Below, piece by piece: positions 1-8,691 of a DNA stretch of 64,000 nt (position 1 is its first letter; each line of letters opens with the position of its first letter). Made by a program: the position numbers and the translations under genes. This DNA is from Companilactobacillus futsaii JCM 17355 (GTDB lineage: Bacteria > Bacillota > Bacilli > Lactobacillales > Lactobacillaceae): assembly GCF_001435505.1 (NCBI RefSeq), contig NZ_AZDO01000080.1, positions 1 through 64,000 of the forward strand, given 5' to 3'. A model generated the notes under the pieces. The model did no database searches. It was not told where the DNA came from and was given only the letters and a program-made list of their open reading frames with translations.

Positions 1-107
1 TTTTTTATTTATTTTTTCTTAAGGTGGCTAACTTGATTATAAAATTCGCCAAAAAAAGAAATCCGCTCCAGAAGTTGTTGAGTGTGATTGTTTGGAGAGT
101 GATTTGA

Positions 108-2156
108 ATGAATAACGAAGAAATGCACGATATGAAGGATATGGACATGAACCATTCAACTATGGATATGTCGGGAAGTCATATGATGATGCACGGCGGT
201 CATATGATGGATATGGGGGACTTGAGACAGAAATTTTGGATCTCACTTGTTTTAGCAATACCAGTATTTATCCTTTCACCATTTATGGGTTTGAATCTGC
301 CATTTCAAGTTCAATTTCCTGGTTCTGATTGGATAGTTTTAGTACTAGCGACAATTCTTTTCTTCTATGGCGGTAAACCATTTATTAGTGGTGCTAAGGG
401 AGAATTGATGTCCAAACAGCCAGCAATGATGACTTTGATCACCATAGGTATCAGTGTTGCCTACATTTACAGTATATATGCTTTTGTCGAGAATAATTTA
501 TTGCATTCTACAACGCATATCATGGATTTTTTCTGGGAATTAGCTTCATTGATCGTTATCATGCTTTTGGGGCACTGGATTGAAATGAAATCGACCATGA
601 GTGCCGGTAATGCATTGCAAAAGATTGCATCACTAGTGCCAAGCGAGGTACATATGGTTCATAATGATCAAACTATGGATCACGATATTTCAATGGTTAA
701 AGCTGACGATATCATTGAAGTTCGTGCTGGTGAATCAGTACCACTGGATGGACACATTATTAGTGGTTCAAGTTATATCAATGAGTCTTTGATTACTGGT
801 GAATCAAAAGCTATCAAAAAAGAGATCGGTAGTAAAGTAGTTGGAGGATCTATCAACGGTGAAGGTACGATTCGTGTAAAAGTTGATAAATCTGCTGGTG
901 AGGGCTACTTGTCACAGATCAGTAAACTAGTATCTGATGCCCAAAATAATCGCTCTAAGACGCAAATGTTAGCTGATAAAGTATCAAGTTGGTTGTTCTA
1001 TGCAGCCTTGACAGTCGGAATCATTGCCTTTGTTTATTGGTTGATTTTTGGCGATATGAATACAGCTTTGAACAGATTAGTGGCCGTTTTAGTTATTGCA
1101 TGCCCGCACGCCTTAGGTTTAGCAATTCCTTTAGTTATGTCACGTAGTACCTCAATTGCTGCCACAAATGGTTTAATTATCCGTGACAATCAAGCAATGG
1201 AAAATAGTCGTAAAATCGACTATATAGCAATGGATAAAACTGGAACGCTAACAGAAGGTAAATTTACCGTTAACGGTTTGCAAAGTTTGGATAAGTCAAT
1301 CGACAATAAGAACTTGTTATCTATTATTGCCGGTATCGAAGGCGGTTCTAGTCATCCAATCGCAAGTAGTATTGTCAGTTATGCTAAAGAACAAACAATT
1401 CAACCGGCAGCAATCGATAATATCCAAGCACTAAAGGGTTACGGGATGAGTGCTAGTTTTGACAATCGTCAATATTACTTAGTTAATATGAAATATTTGA
1501 ATGAAAAAGGAATTTCACTTGATAAGAAATTAGTACAAACTTATTTAGATAAAGGAAATACGATCAGTTACTTAGTAGCTGATAAAAAAGTACTCGGATT
1601 CGTAGCTCTAGGTGATCGAATCAAGAAAAATACCATTGAATTTATCAAAGAACTAAAGGCAAGAAATATTACTCCTATCATGCTAACCGGTGATAATAAA
1701 GAAGCCGCAGCTATTATGGCAAAACAAATGGGAATTGATGAATTCAAGGCTGAATTATTACCAGAAGACAAGCACCAAGTTATTAAACAACTAGAACTCG
1801 CTGGTCACCACGTTATGATGGTCGGTGATGGTATCAATGATGCACCTAGTTTGGCTTCAGCTACAATCGGTGTTGCTATTGGAGCCGGAACTGATGTTGC
1901 AATTGATTCAGCGGACGTTGTTTTGTATAATAGCGATCCTAGTGATATTATCAAATTCTTGAAGTTGTCACATAATACTTACAAGAAAACCGTCGAAAAC
2001 CTCTGGTGGGGTGCTGGTTACAATATCATCGCGATTCCATTAGCTGCTGGTATTTTAGCAGGAATTGGTTTTGTTCTGAGTCCAGCTGTCGGTGCCGTAG
2101 TAATGTCACTTTCAACCGTTGTTGTTGCTTTGAATGCTTTGACTTTAAAAATGTAA
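108..2156 (+). CDS. copB: Copper/silver-exporting P1B-type ATPase, CopB-like
   Basis: 682 residues, full length for a P1B ATPase. It should pump Cu(I)/Ag(I) out across the cytoplasmic membrane. The first ~38 residues are rich in Met and His (a soft-metal binding tail) instead of a CxxC heavy-metal domain. The intramembrane metal site is CPH at residues 332-334, the CopB/P1B-3 signature, not CPC. The phosphorylation motif DKTGT starts at D376, a TGES actuator motif precedes it, and GDGIND is at about 573-578. About eight membrane segments are evident. ATG 108 follows a GGAG Shine-Dalgarno. No copY-like repressor, CopZ or TACANNTGTA box is seen in the 107 bases upstream, which are T-rich and hold no gene I can recognise. 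The metal is inferred from family. Confidence 0.93.
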   Translation: MNNEEMHDMKDMDMNHSTMDMSGSHMMMHGGHMMDMGDLRQKFWISLVLAIPVFILSPFMGLNLPFQVQFPGSDWIVLVLATILFFYGGKPFISGAKGELMSKQPAMMTLITIGISVAYIYSIYAFVENNLLHSTTHIMDFFWELASLIVIMLLGHWIEMKSTMSAGNALQKIASLVPSEVHMVHNDQTMDHDISMVKADDIIEVRAGESVPLDGHIISGSSYINESLITGESKAIKKEIGSKVVGGSINGEGTIRVKVDKSAGEGYLSQISKLVSDAQNNRSKTQMLADKVSSWLFYAALTVGIIAFVYWLIFGDMNTALNRLVAVLVIACPHALGLAIPLVMSRSTSIAATNGLIIRDNQAMENSRKIDYIAMDKTGTLTEGKFTVNGLQSLDKSIDNKNLLSIIAGIEGGSSHPIASSIVSYAKEQTIQPAAIDNIQALKGYGMSASFDNRQYYLVNMKYLNEKGISLDKKLVQTYLDKGNTISYLVADKKVLGFVALGDRIKKNTIEFIKELKARNITPIMLTGDNKEAAAIMAKQMGIDEFKAELLPEDKHQVIKQLELAGHHVMMVGDGINDAPSLASATIGVAIGAGTDVAIDSADVVLYNSDPSDIIKFLKLSHNTYKKTVENLWWGAGYNIIAIPLAAGILAGIGFVLSPAVGAVVMSLSTVVVALNALTLKM

Positions 2157-2186
2157 ATGAACGTTTAAATTTTTATAATTAATACA

Positions 2187-2222
2187 AAAGAACCAACTCA
2201 TTGATTTGAGTTGGTTCTTTGT
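2187..2222 (+). terminator. Intrinsic terminator after copB
   Basis: A 14-bp perfect stem (2187-2200 with 2207-2220, loop 2201-2206) begins with A-rich and ends with T-rich sequence, 30 bases after the copB stop. It isolates copB as a single-gene transcript. Confidence 0.85.
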
Positions 2223-2421
2223 TGTGAAATTGGTCTGGAATATAAAACTGTTATACATCAATGCCACAGCAATTTTGTATATTTTTAAAGCATTTTTTTA
2301 ATATAGTATGTAATCAAATAATAGAATATTTTTTATATAATATTAAGTTGTGAATAGCATAACTATTGAAAAATTTGTTCGAACAATATACACTAAAGTC
2401 GACATAGGGGTGGTGACGAAA

Positions 2422-2649
2422 ATGGCAACTATTTCAGTATACATAGACGGACGTGACGAACGAATGATCAAGAATTACGCTAAATCTAAAAATATGAGCG
2501 TTTCAGCCTTTCTTCGTTCTGCTGCAGTCGAAAAAATTGAAGACGAAATCGACAGGGAACTCTATGAGAAAGCTGAACGAGAATTCAAGGACAATCCTCA
2601 AGATGTTTCCTTAGATGCTCTAGAAAAAGAGATGAGCAGCTATTGTTAA
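2422..2649 (+). CDS. Ribbon-helix-helix antitoxin-like protein (DUF6290/RelB-DinJ type), no partner toxin
   Basis: 75 residues. The N-terminal strand ATISVYIDGRDE followed by two helices (about residues 14-40) is the ribbon-helix-helix DNA-binding fold. The acidic C-terminal helix resembles the toxin-wrapping tail of RelB/DinJ/DUF6290 antitoxins. ATG 2422 is chosen because AGGGGTGGTG lies at 2406-2415; an upstream in-frame start at 2350 has no ribosome binding site. No RelE/ParE-like gene lies on either side: a terminator starts 22 bases after the stop and the next gene is on the other strand. It may be an orphan antitoxin or a solitary regulator. The fold is fairly sure, the function is not. 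Confidence 0.75.
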   Translation: MATISVYIDGRDERMIKNYAKSKNMSVSAFLRSAAVEKIEDEIDRELYEKAEREFKDNPQDVSLDALEKEMSSYC

Positions 2650-2670
2650 GTCCAAGAAATAATGATAAAG

Positions 2671-2710
2671 AATAAATGCGTGTAAGTTTAATAGCTTACA
2701 CGCATTTATT
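2671..2710. terminator. Bidirectional terminator between the RHH gene and bceS
   Basis: A 16-bp perfect stem (2671-2686 with 2695-2710) lies between convergent genes. Its right arm contains the stop codon of the minus-strand kinase gene (2706-2708). A/T-rich flanks allow use in both directions. Confidence 0.8.
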
Positions 2711-3698
2711 TGTAATATGGCAAATCCAAGAAGGTAATGATAGTTTCGGTACCTTGATTTTCTTGTGATTTGATTTGAATCGTGTGACCGAGTTTATCAA
2801 TCATTTTTTTGACTAAATAAAGCCCCATACCGGTCGACTTACTACCGTTTTGACGACCATTAGTACCAGTAAACCCTTTATTGAAAACACGACTGATATC
2901 TTGGTCTTTGATACCAATACCATTGTCTGTGAGATGTAATTCAATATTATTATTATGAGTAGTTGTGAAAATTTCGATTTTGCCACCGGATTCAGTATAT
3001 TTTAAACTGTTGGAAAGAATTTGATTAATAATGAAACTCAACCACTTTTCATCAGTTAAGACCTTTTTATCAGTAATATCGAAATGGATAGCAATTCGTT
3101 TACTTATAAAGAGACGTTTGTTGGTTCTAATGCAAGATTTGACGATATCATTTAAGTCCTGTTCTTGAATCAAATAATCATTGGAGAAATTATTTAGACG
3201 GGCAAAATACAAGGCTTGATCAACCAAATAGTCGATTTGTTCTAATTCTTCAGCAATCAAATCTTGATCTAAATTATTATCTTGTGACAATTTTAAAGCT
3301 GCCAAAGGAACTTTAATATCGTGAACCCAAGATTCGGTATATTCTCGTTGATCTTTTTGGTTCCGATATAACTCAGTCAATTCATTTCGATACTGGAGAG
3401 AAATATTGTTGATTTTGTCTTGGATGAATTGTTGTTCATTATTTCTAGCGCCAAATAATTCTTTTGAAAGGTCATCTTGATAATTTGAAAGTTGATCATA
3501 CCAATTTTTTTTATGTAAATAAGAAAGAGATAAATTAACGACCAAAAAAATAACGGCTAAGACCCAAGTATAAACGAGAGTACCCATGTGGAAGTTAACT
3601 CTGGGGTCTAGAAACAAGACTAATTCAACGAAGGTCATCCCCACTAAGACAATCAAGATTGAATAAATATGATCGCGCAAATATTTAAAGAATGTCAT
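2706..3698 (-). CDS. bceS: Sensor histidine kinase, BceS-like (intramembrane-sensing)
   Basis: 330 residues. Two membrane helices (about 13-30 and 39-60) are separated by only a few outside residues, so there is no extracellular sensor domain. This is typical of BceS kinases, which sense through their partner ABC permease. The phospho-acceptor is H126 in SWVHDIKVPL (HDxK-type H box). The C-terminal HATPase has DNGIGI and GMGLYLVKK. It lies 12 bases after the response regulator gene on the same strand, divergent from the ABC transporter genes. Family knowledge: these kinases respond to cell-wall-active peptides (bacitracin, lantibiotics) in complex with BceAB. The actual inducer here is unknown. 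Confidence 0.88.
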   Translation of the reverse strand: MTFFKYLRDHIYSILIVLVGMTFVELVLFLDPRVNFHMGTLVYTWVLAVIFLVVNLSLSYLHKKNWYDQLSNYQDDLSKELFGARNNEQQFIQDKINNISLQYRNELTELYRNQKDQREYTESWVHDIKVPLAALKLSQDNNLDQDLIAEELEQIDYLVDQALYFARLNNFSNDYLIQEQDLNDIVKSCIRTNKRLFISKRIAIHFDITDKKVLTDEKWLSFIINQILSNSLKYTESGGKIEIFTTTHNNNIELHLTDNGIGIKDQDISRVFNKGFTGTNGRQNGSKSTGMGLYLVKKMIDKLGHTIQIKSQENQGTETIITFLDLPYYK

Positions 3699-3710
3699 CT
3701 GCTAACCTCA

Positions 3711-4385
3711 CTAAGGAATAATGTATCCTTGTCCGACTTTAGTAACGATATAATTTTTTAAACCGAATTTTTCGATTTTTCCACGTAGACGATTGATATT
3801 GACAGTTAAGGTATTATCGTCAACGAATCTTTCATCATCCCACATGAAATTAAGCAATTGTTCACGAGTAACGATTTTTCCTTGATCTTTTAGTAAACGT
3901 TGTAATAACTTGTACTCGTTTTTTGAAAGATCAATTTTTTCATCGCCAATTTCAACTGTTCCACTCGATAAATTGAGCTTTAAACCGTTATGTTCAATCG
4001 TATCGCTAGAATTTTTTGAGAAATCATAAGTCCGACGTAATAAAGCATTGATTTTGGCAACTAGGATATCGACTGAAAAAGGCTTTTCGACGAAATCATC
4101 AGCTCCCATATTCATTGCCATGATCTGGTCCATGTTGGAATTACGTGAAGAAATAATAATAATTGGTAATTTAGAAATTTTTCTTATTTCTTGGTTCCAA
4201 TAATAACCGTCATAGACAGGTAAGTTAATATCTAATAGCACTAAATCGGGCTGATAATCTTTGAATTGTTCGATAATATTGTCGAAATCTTTAGTAATAT
4301 AGGAGTCCATTTGCCACTTTGCCAGATTCTCGCTGATCAACTTGGCAATAGAGAAATCATCCTCAATAATCATAATTTTAACCAT
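3711..4385 (-). CDS. bceR: Response regulator, OmpR family, BceR-like
   Basis: 224 residues. The receiver domain has the acidic pair E8/D9-D10, phospho-acceptor D52 (VLLDINLP) and the conserved lysine in VEKPFSV. The C-terminal winged helix (about 130-224) ends with VGQGYIIP. It is the first gene of a regulator-kinase pair transcribed away from the ABC transporter. GGAGG lies 11 bases before the ATG. It is expected to activate the divergent bceAB promoter in the 78-base gap. The BceR assignment rests on the adjoining BceS-type kinase and BceAB transporter. Confidence 0.88.
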   Translation of the reverse strand: MVKIMIIEDDFSIAKLISENLAKWQMDSYITKDFDNIIEQFKDYQPDLVLLDINLPVYDGYYWNQEIRKISKLPIIIISSRNSNMDQIMAMNMGADDFVEKPFSVDILVAKINALLRRTYDFSKNSSDTIEHNGLKLNLSSGTVEIGDEKIDLSKNEYKLLQRLLKDQGKIVTREQLLNFMWDDERFVDDNTLTVNINRLRGKIEKFGLKNYIVTKVGQGYIIP

Positions 4386-4463
4386 TTAAAAAAATCCTCC
4401 GTGCTAGAATAAAGACACTATATAGTATGATAACAATAAATAATTAATTTTGGAGAGTTTACT
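4386..4463. promoter_or_regulatory. Divergent bceRS / bceAB promoter region
   Basis: This 78-base gap must carry promoters for both directions. It contains the palindrome ACTATATAGT at 4417-4426 and a nearby TATGAT (4426-4431). I could not assign a convincing -35 or a BceR-type inverted repeat. Confidence 0.35.
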
Positions 4464-5234
4464 GTGCAAATTGCTGTAAAGAATATTTCAAAAGATTTTG
4501 GAAAAAAGAAAAATGCTGTTCATGCTATTAAGGATATCACCTTGGAAGTTGAACATGGAGAGTTATTAGGAATAATGGGACCCTCTGGAGCGGGCAAAAC
4601 GACTTTGTTAAATATGATTTCAACCAATGAGCGTCCTGATCACGGACAAATTATTATTGATGGCCTTGATTTAACGCAGTTGCATGATCGTGATCTAGCA
4701 AAGTATCGGCGTAATAAGATGGGATTCATTTATCAGAGTTTCGAATTACTGGATTCTTTGAATGTTAAAGAAAATGTCATTTTGCCGTTGGCTTTGAGTC
4801 GAGCCAATAAAAAAGTGATTGAAGAGAGATTTCAATATATGATGAATTTACTAAATATTGAAAAATTGGCTCAACGTGAAGTTGATGAATTGTCCCTTGG
4901 TCAACGACAAATGGTGGCAGCAGCTAGAGCTTTGATCAATAAACCAGAAATTCTGTTTGCTGATGAACCAACTGGTAGTTTGGATTCTAAGTCAGCGACT
5001 ATTTTGTTGAATTACATGCAGTTGATCAATCAAAAAGAGAAAACGACGATTTTAATGGCAACTCACGATGCCTTCACAGCAAGCTATTGTACTCGAGTCG
5101 TATTTATTAAAGATGGCGTGGTTTTTTCAGAGATAATCAATCCAGGAAATCGAGATAAATTTTTCGAACAAATAATCAATATGCAACGAACAATTGGCGG
5201 AGGAAATTATTTCAATGTATCGCAAAATTATTAA
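4464..5234 (+). CDS. bceA: ABC transporter ATPase, BceA-like
   Basis: 256 residues, the usual size for BceA/MacB-type ATPases. Walker A GPSGAGKT is at 39-46, the Q loop around YQSFELLD (90-97), Walker B ILFADEP at about 163-169 and the switch histidine in MATHD. The signature motif reads LSLGQ (143-147) instead of LSGGQ. The start is GTG at 4464 with TGGAGAG at 4451-4457. It overlaps the permease gene by 20 bases, indicating coupled translation. With BceB it is expected to free lipid II-cycle intermediates from antimicrobial peptides and pass the signal to BceS. Confidence 0.9.
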   Translation: MQIAVKNISKDFGKKKNAVHAIKDITLEVEHGELLGIMGPSGAGKTTLLNMISTNERPDHGQIIIDGLDLTQLHDRDLAKYRRNKMGFIYQSFELLDSLNVKENVILPLALSRANKKVIEERFQYMMNLLNIEKLAQREVDELSLGQRQMVAAARALINKPEILFADEPTGSLDSKSATILLNYMQLINQKEKTTILMATHDAFTASYCTRVVFIKDGVVFSEIINPGNRDKFFEQIINMQRTIGGGNYFNVSQNY

Positions 5235-7221
5235 ACGTAGTCTCTCGAATATGCGTGATAGCTATTTGATCTATATCTTAGCCTGCAGTTTTGCCATTGG
5301 TGTTTTTGGTATATTGCTATCAATGGGAGGCAATCCATCACTCCACGAAGCTATGGGGTGGTGGGACAATTTTATTTATGAACTTTCCAGCATCATGAGT
5401 GGATTATTTGCCTTCTTTGCCTTTATTTACATGATTTATGTTGGTGGTTTTTTCATCCAAAGACAAAAAAATGAGTTCTTGACCTTTGAAAAATTAGGGA
5501 TGCCCAGTTGGGTTATAGTAACGATCAGTTTTTTTCAAACAGCTATCGTTCAGATCATTGCCTGGGGTAGTGGTCTCCTATTGATGGTGATTTTTCAAAA
5601 ATTCATGGGAATGCTGTTGCTTTACTTAATGAGGATTCGGATCAATTTCACTACTAGTTTTGATGGTTATACATTACTCACATTATTTAAGACTTTTTTC
5701 TTTTCTACAGTCATTTTGAGTTTAGTCAATGCATTCAAAACAGTTCGAATTTTGAAAAAGAAGCGGCGTAAAGTCAATGTCAAAACTCGTTGGTGGTTAC
5801 GTATACCAGCCGGAATTTTTGGAATTATTCTCTTGTTCAGTGCTCAAGTTTTTACCTGGGCTTTATTTACTGACATAAGGATGATCAGCTATTCATCCCG
5901 ACCGATCAATGAAATTCTTTTTATTTTGTTAGCTGATATTTTTGGAACTTATTTAGTTTATTATGGCTTTTTACCAACTATTTTAAATTTGTTACAGAAA
6001 ATTCATGCGATTTCTTACTCAGGTCTGAATTTATTTTCATTCAAATACTTAAAAGAACGCCTATTCCAAAATATTTCTATTTTATGGTTCGTGACCGAAT
6101 TATCGGCTTTGGCTTTAGCCTTGTTGACGTTTTGTTATTTTGGATATCAAGCTGTTCATGAAAGCTATAATAGTTCTTATCCCTTTGAACTAGCAGCCAA
6201 TAAAGATACGGTCCAGTTTATCAAAAAAGAGCTCAAACAGACCGATGCCAAAGTAAAGGGTAGCTATAAGACTGACGTTAAGATAAATTTAACTTCTTAC
6301 TATAATAAAAATAGTTCAACTTACACTAAGCAACCGATGACCTTTATGTCTTATTCAGCCTACAAATCTTTACCTAAACGAATGCATAAAGGCAACAGTA
6401 AGATCAAAGCTAACGAATTTCTGAAAATAGATACACCAACTGGGCTTATGTATCGTGATCAAGAATCAGAGTCAAACTACAATATTGAGGTAAAAGGTGC
6501 GCCGATGATTGCTAAAGCTAAGAGTGGCCATGCCTTTCCATACGGTGGATCAATGCATTTTGGTCCAATGATGATCGTGCCAGACAAGTATTATCAAAAA
6601 ATGCCAGCCGAAGTCAACGATGCCTTTTATGGTTGGGACTTTAAGAAGGGTGATCGTTTACAAAAATCTCAGATTGAACGTTTGAAACATTATCGAGATG
6701 CCTATTACATGAAGGTGAATTTTAAATCATCGTTAAAAGATTCGACAGTTGAAGTTATCAAAAAAGCCCCCAAACAATATGATGCCTCTGTATATACACA
6801 GGTCGGATATTTGCGTGAGGGTAATGTCAAAAAACGTTTTAAGCAAGGCGGCGGTTTTTACTTATATATCGTAGCTTTATTCAGCGTAGCCTTATTGATA
6901 GCTTTAGGTAGTGTTTTGACTTTGAGAATTTTATTGCGAGATGATTATCAATCCCGACAATTACGGACTTTACAAAAAATTGGTATTGAAGAAAAAGAAA
7001 TCAAACGAATTATCTTACGAGAAAATACGTGGACATTTTTGATCCCAATTGTTTTTGCCTTGATACAGTCATATACAGCCATAGCGATGTTTGATAGTGG
7101 GCGACACATTTCTAAAAATATTATTTTGATTTTTGCCGGCTATATCGTTTTGTATGGATTGTTTGGGATTATCAGTTATCAAGTTTCTTGGCGTAGTATT
7201 AAGCAGAAGTTTCGTCTGTGA
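5215..7221 (+). CDS. bceB: ABC transporter permease, BceB-like (FtsX-type)
   Basis: 668 residues. The plan is one helix at the N-terminus, groups of helices up to about residue 300, a large extracellular domain (about 310-550, no membrane segments) and three more helices at the C-terminus. This is the BceB layout, in which the big loop contacts the peptide antibiotic. ATG 5215 is preferred over an in-frame TTG 21 bases upstream because GGAGG (5199-5203) is correctly spaced only for the ATG. The last 23 bases overlap the 3' end of a gene on the opposite strand. The family is sure; the substrate is not known. Confidence 0.88.
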   Translation: MYRKIIKRSLSNMRDSYLIYILACSFAIGVFGILLSMGGNPSLHEAMGWWDNFIYELSSIMSGLFAFFAFIYMIYVGGFFIQRQKNEFLTFEKLGMPSWVIVTISFFQTAIVQIIAWGSGLLLMVIFQKFMGMLLLYLMRIRINFTTSFDGYTLLTLFKTFFFSTVILSLVNAFKTVRILKKKRRKVNVKTRWWLRIPAGIFGIILLFSAQVFTWALFTDIRMISYSSRPINEILFILLADIFGTYLVYYGFLPTILNLLQKIHAISYSGLNLFSFKYLKERLFQNISILWFVTELSALALALLTFCYFGYQAVHESYNSSYPFELAANKDTVQFIKKELKQTDAKVKGSYKTDVKINLTSYYNKNSSTYTKQPMTFMSYSAYKSLPKRMHKGNSKIKANEFLKIDTPTGLMYRDQESESNYNIEVKGAPMIAKAKSGHAFPYGGSMHFGPMMIVPDKYYQKMPAEVNDAFYGWDFKKGDRLQKSQIERLKHYRDAYYMKVNFKSSLKDSTVEVIKKAPKQYDASVYTQVGYLREGNVKKRFKQGGGFYLYIVALFSVALLIALGSVLTLRILLRDDYQSRQLRTLQKIGIEEKEIKRIILRENTWTFLIPIVFALIQSYTAIAMFDSGRHISKNIILIFAGYIVLYGLFGIISYQVSWRSIKQKFRL

Positions 7222-7663
7222 CCACATAAGCTTTAGAAAAGAATCCGAAATCTTCTTCGTTTGAACCTTGAATTTGATTTTGAATTTCTTTTTGTAGTAG
7301 TGTTTGCCAAACTTTGATTTGGGAAGTCGTTTCAAAAGTTTTAATAATTAAGTATTCTCTTGGACTTTCCCTTTTTTGCAAGACGGCGGTTGATGTAGAA
7401 TTAAAAGAGTATGAGTGGATGCTAAACAATTTATCTTCGAATAATTTGGCTTGATCAGGATTTAATTTTAAATAAGTCAAGGAATATAGATTATTCAAAT
7501 GGTCATAGACTCCACTGATACCACGATATTGTGCAAATGTTGATAAATTTTTTATCAAAAGATGGTCTGCATTGGCATGAAATAAGGGTTTTAATAAAGT
7601 ATCGGATGGTGACATCTGACTCTTCAAAAAGAGATATGTGCCTAGCTTTAATGTTATGTTCAT
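7199..7663 (-). CDS. Unknown small protein, possibly dimeric alpha/beta-barrel (ABM-like)
   Basis: 154 residues, soluble, no signal peptide. Two stretches resemble the strand-helix-strand pattern of antibiotic-biosynthesis-monooxygenase-like (ABM) domains: LTYLKLNPDQAKLFEDKL and the following YLIIKTFETTSQIKVWQTL. This rests on pattern only and I do not recognise a named family. AAAGGA precedes ATG 7663. It is convergent with bceB and their 3' ends overlap by 23 bases without a terminator between, so the transcripts may be antisense to each other. It could also be a heme- or quinone-binding relative of IsdG/TRAP. Confidence 0.55.
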   Translation of the reverse strand: MNITLKLGTYLFLKSQMSPSDTLLKPLFHANADHLLIKNLSTFAQYRGISGVYDHLNNLYSLTYLKLNPDQAKLFEDKLFSIHSYSFNSTSTAVLQKRESPREYLIIKTFETTSQIKVWQTLLQKEIQNQIQGSNEEDFGFFSKAYVVTDETSA

Positions 7664-7708
7664 AGTTATTGAAATCCTTTCAATTATAAAATTTTTTGGA
7701 GGTTTTCT

Positions 7709-8434
7709 ATGTTAGTTACAGTTTTAGGTTTTTATGGTGGTTATCCTTATAAGGGAATCGGAACATCCGGTTACTTACTAAGGGATAGCGATAAGAGCTA
7801 CTTGATCGATTGCGGTAGTGGCGTTTTGAACTCACTAGCAAGTTATATGAAACCAACTGATCTAGATGGTGTTATCTTATCACATTATCACCACGATCAT
7901 ACCGCAGATGTTGGTGTATTGCAGTACGAATGGCTTGCAGCTAAAAAAGAGAATCTACTACCTATTTATGGTCATACTCAAGATTTTGTCAACTTTGCGC
8001 AACTTTCATTCGATAATGCTACTAAAGGAATTGCCTATAACGATTATGAACCAACTCAAATCGATAATTTGAAATTTGAGTTTATGAAAACCGTTCATCC
8101 AGTTCCAGCATATGCAATGCGTATTACTGATAAGAATGGCAAAGTGATCGTTTATACAGCTGATACAACTTACTTTGATGGCTTGGTTGATTTTGCTAAA
8201 GATGCTGATTTATTGATTGCGGATACTAACTTTCCAGAAGACGTTACAGGTCGTAAAGCCCATCTTAATACAAAGGAAGCCGGAACGTTAGCTAAAGAAA
8301 GTAATGTTAAACGTTTAATGATCAGTCACTTACCACAAACGGTTGATGCTGACACTATGTTAAGTCAATCACAAAAATATGCAGAAAATGTTCCAGTTAT
8401 TCATGCATTCCAGGGATTGGAAATTGAAGTATAA
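7709..8434 (+). CDS. MBL-fold metallo-hydrolase (YhfI/RNase Z-like)
   Basis: 241 residues. The metal-binding motif HxHxDH is present as HYHHDH at 59-64. Further ligands are expected at the aspartate in YTADTTYF and the histidine in ISHLPQ. This matches small cytosolic metallo-beta-lactamase-fold hydrolases such as YhfI and cyclic-phosphodiesterase or RNase Z relatives. The N-terminal MLVTVLG start follows TTGGAGG with good spacing. It stands alone, followed by a 257-base gap before spx. The substrate cannot be told from sequence. Confidence 0.85.
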   Translation: MLVTVLGFYGGYPYKGIGTSGYLLRDSDKSYLIDCGSGVLNSLASYMKPTDLDGVILSHYHHDHTADVGVLQYEWLAAKKENLLPIYGHTQDFVNFAQLSFDNATKGIAYNDYEPTQIDNLKFEFMKTVHPVPAYAMRITDKNGKVIVYTADTTYFDGLVDFAKDADLLIADTNFPEDVTGRKAHLNTKEAGTLAKESNVKRLMISHLPQTVDADTMLSQSQKYAENVPVIHAFQGLEIEV

Positions 8435-8507
8435 GGCTTTGCAATAGGTTTTAGACTTTCAATGAAAATGACATTAATTAAAACTAATGGAATAAATAAA
8501 CTAATAT

Positions 8508-8535
8508 CTATATAATTTGTGAAAGGATTATATAG
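8508..8535 (+). repeat. AT-rich inverted repeat in the 257-base gap before spx
   Basis: CTATATAAT (8508-8516) is exactly repeated in inverse as ATTATATAG (8527-8535) with a 10-base spacer TTGTGAAAGG. It could be an operator, a transcript hairpin or chance in AT-rich DNA. The rest of the gap 8435-8691 holds no gene I can support. Confidence 0.4.
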
Positions 8536-8691
8536 ATGGCTATTTGTCGGGTACATGTTTTCACAAACAAATAATTTAAGAACAAATATTCGTAATTTTT
8601 TCGTGAAAACCATAGATTTTATTATACGTTTAAGTTACAATATTAATGTGTTTAAAGAGTTTGATACTACACAGGAAAGGAGAGATTATAT

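Noticed and set aside
1-107. Partial gene at the left edge
   Set aside because: The stretch is T-rich and shows no frame with recognisable protein; it looks like a terminator tail plus a leader.
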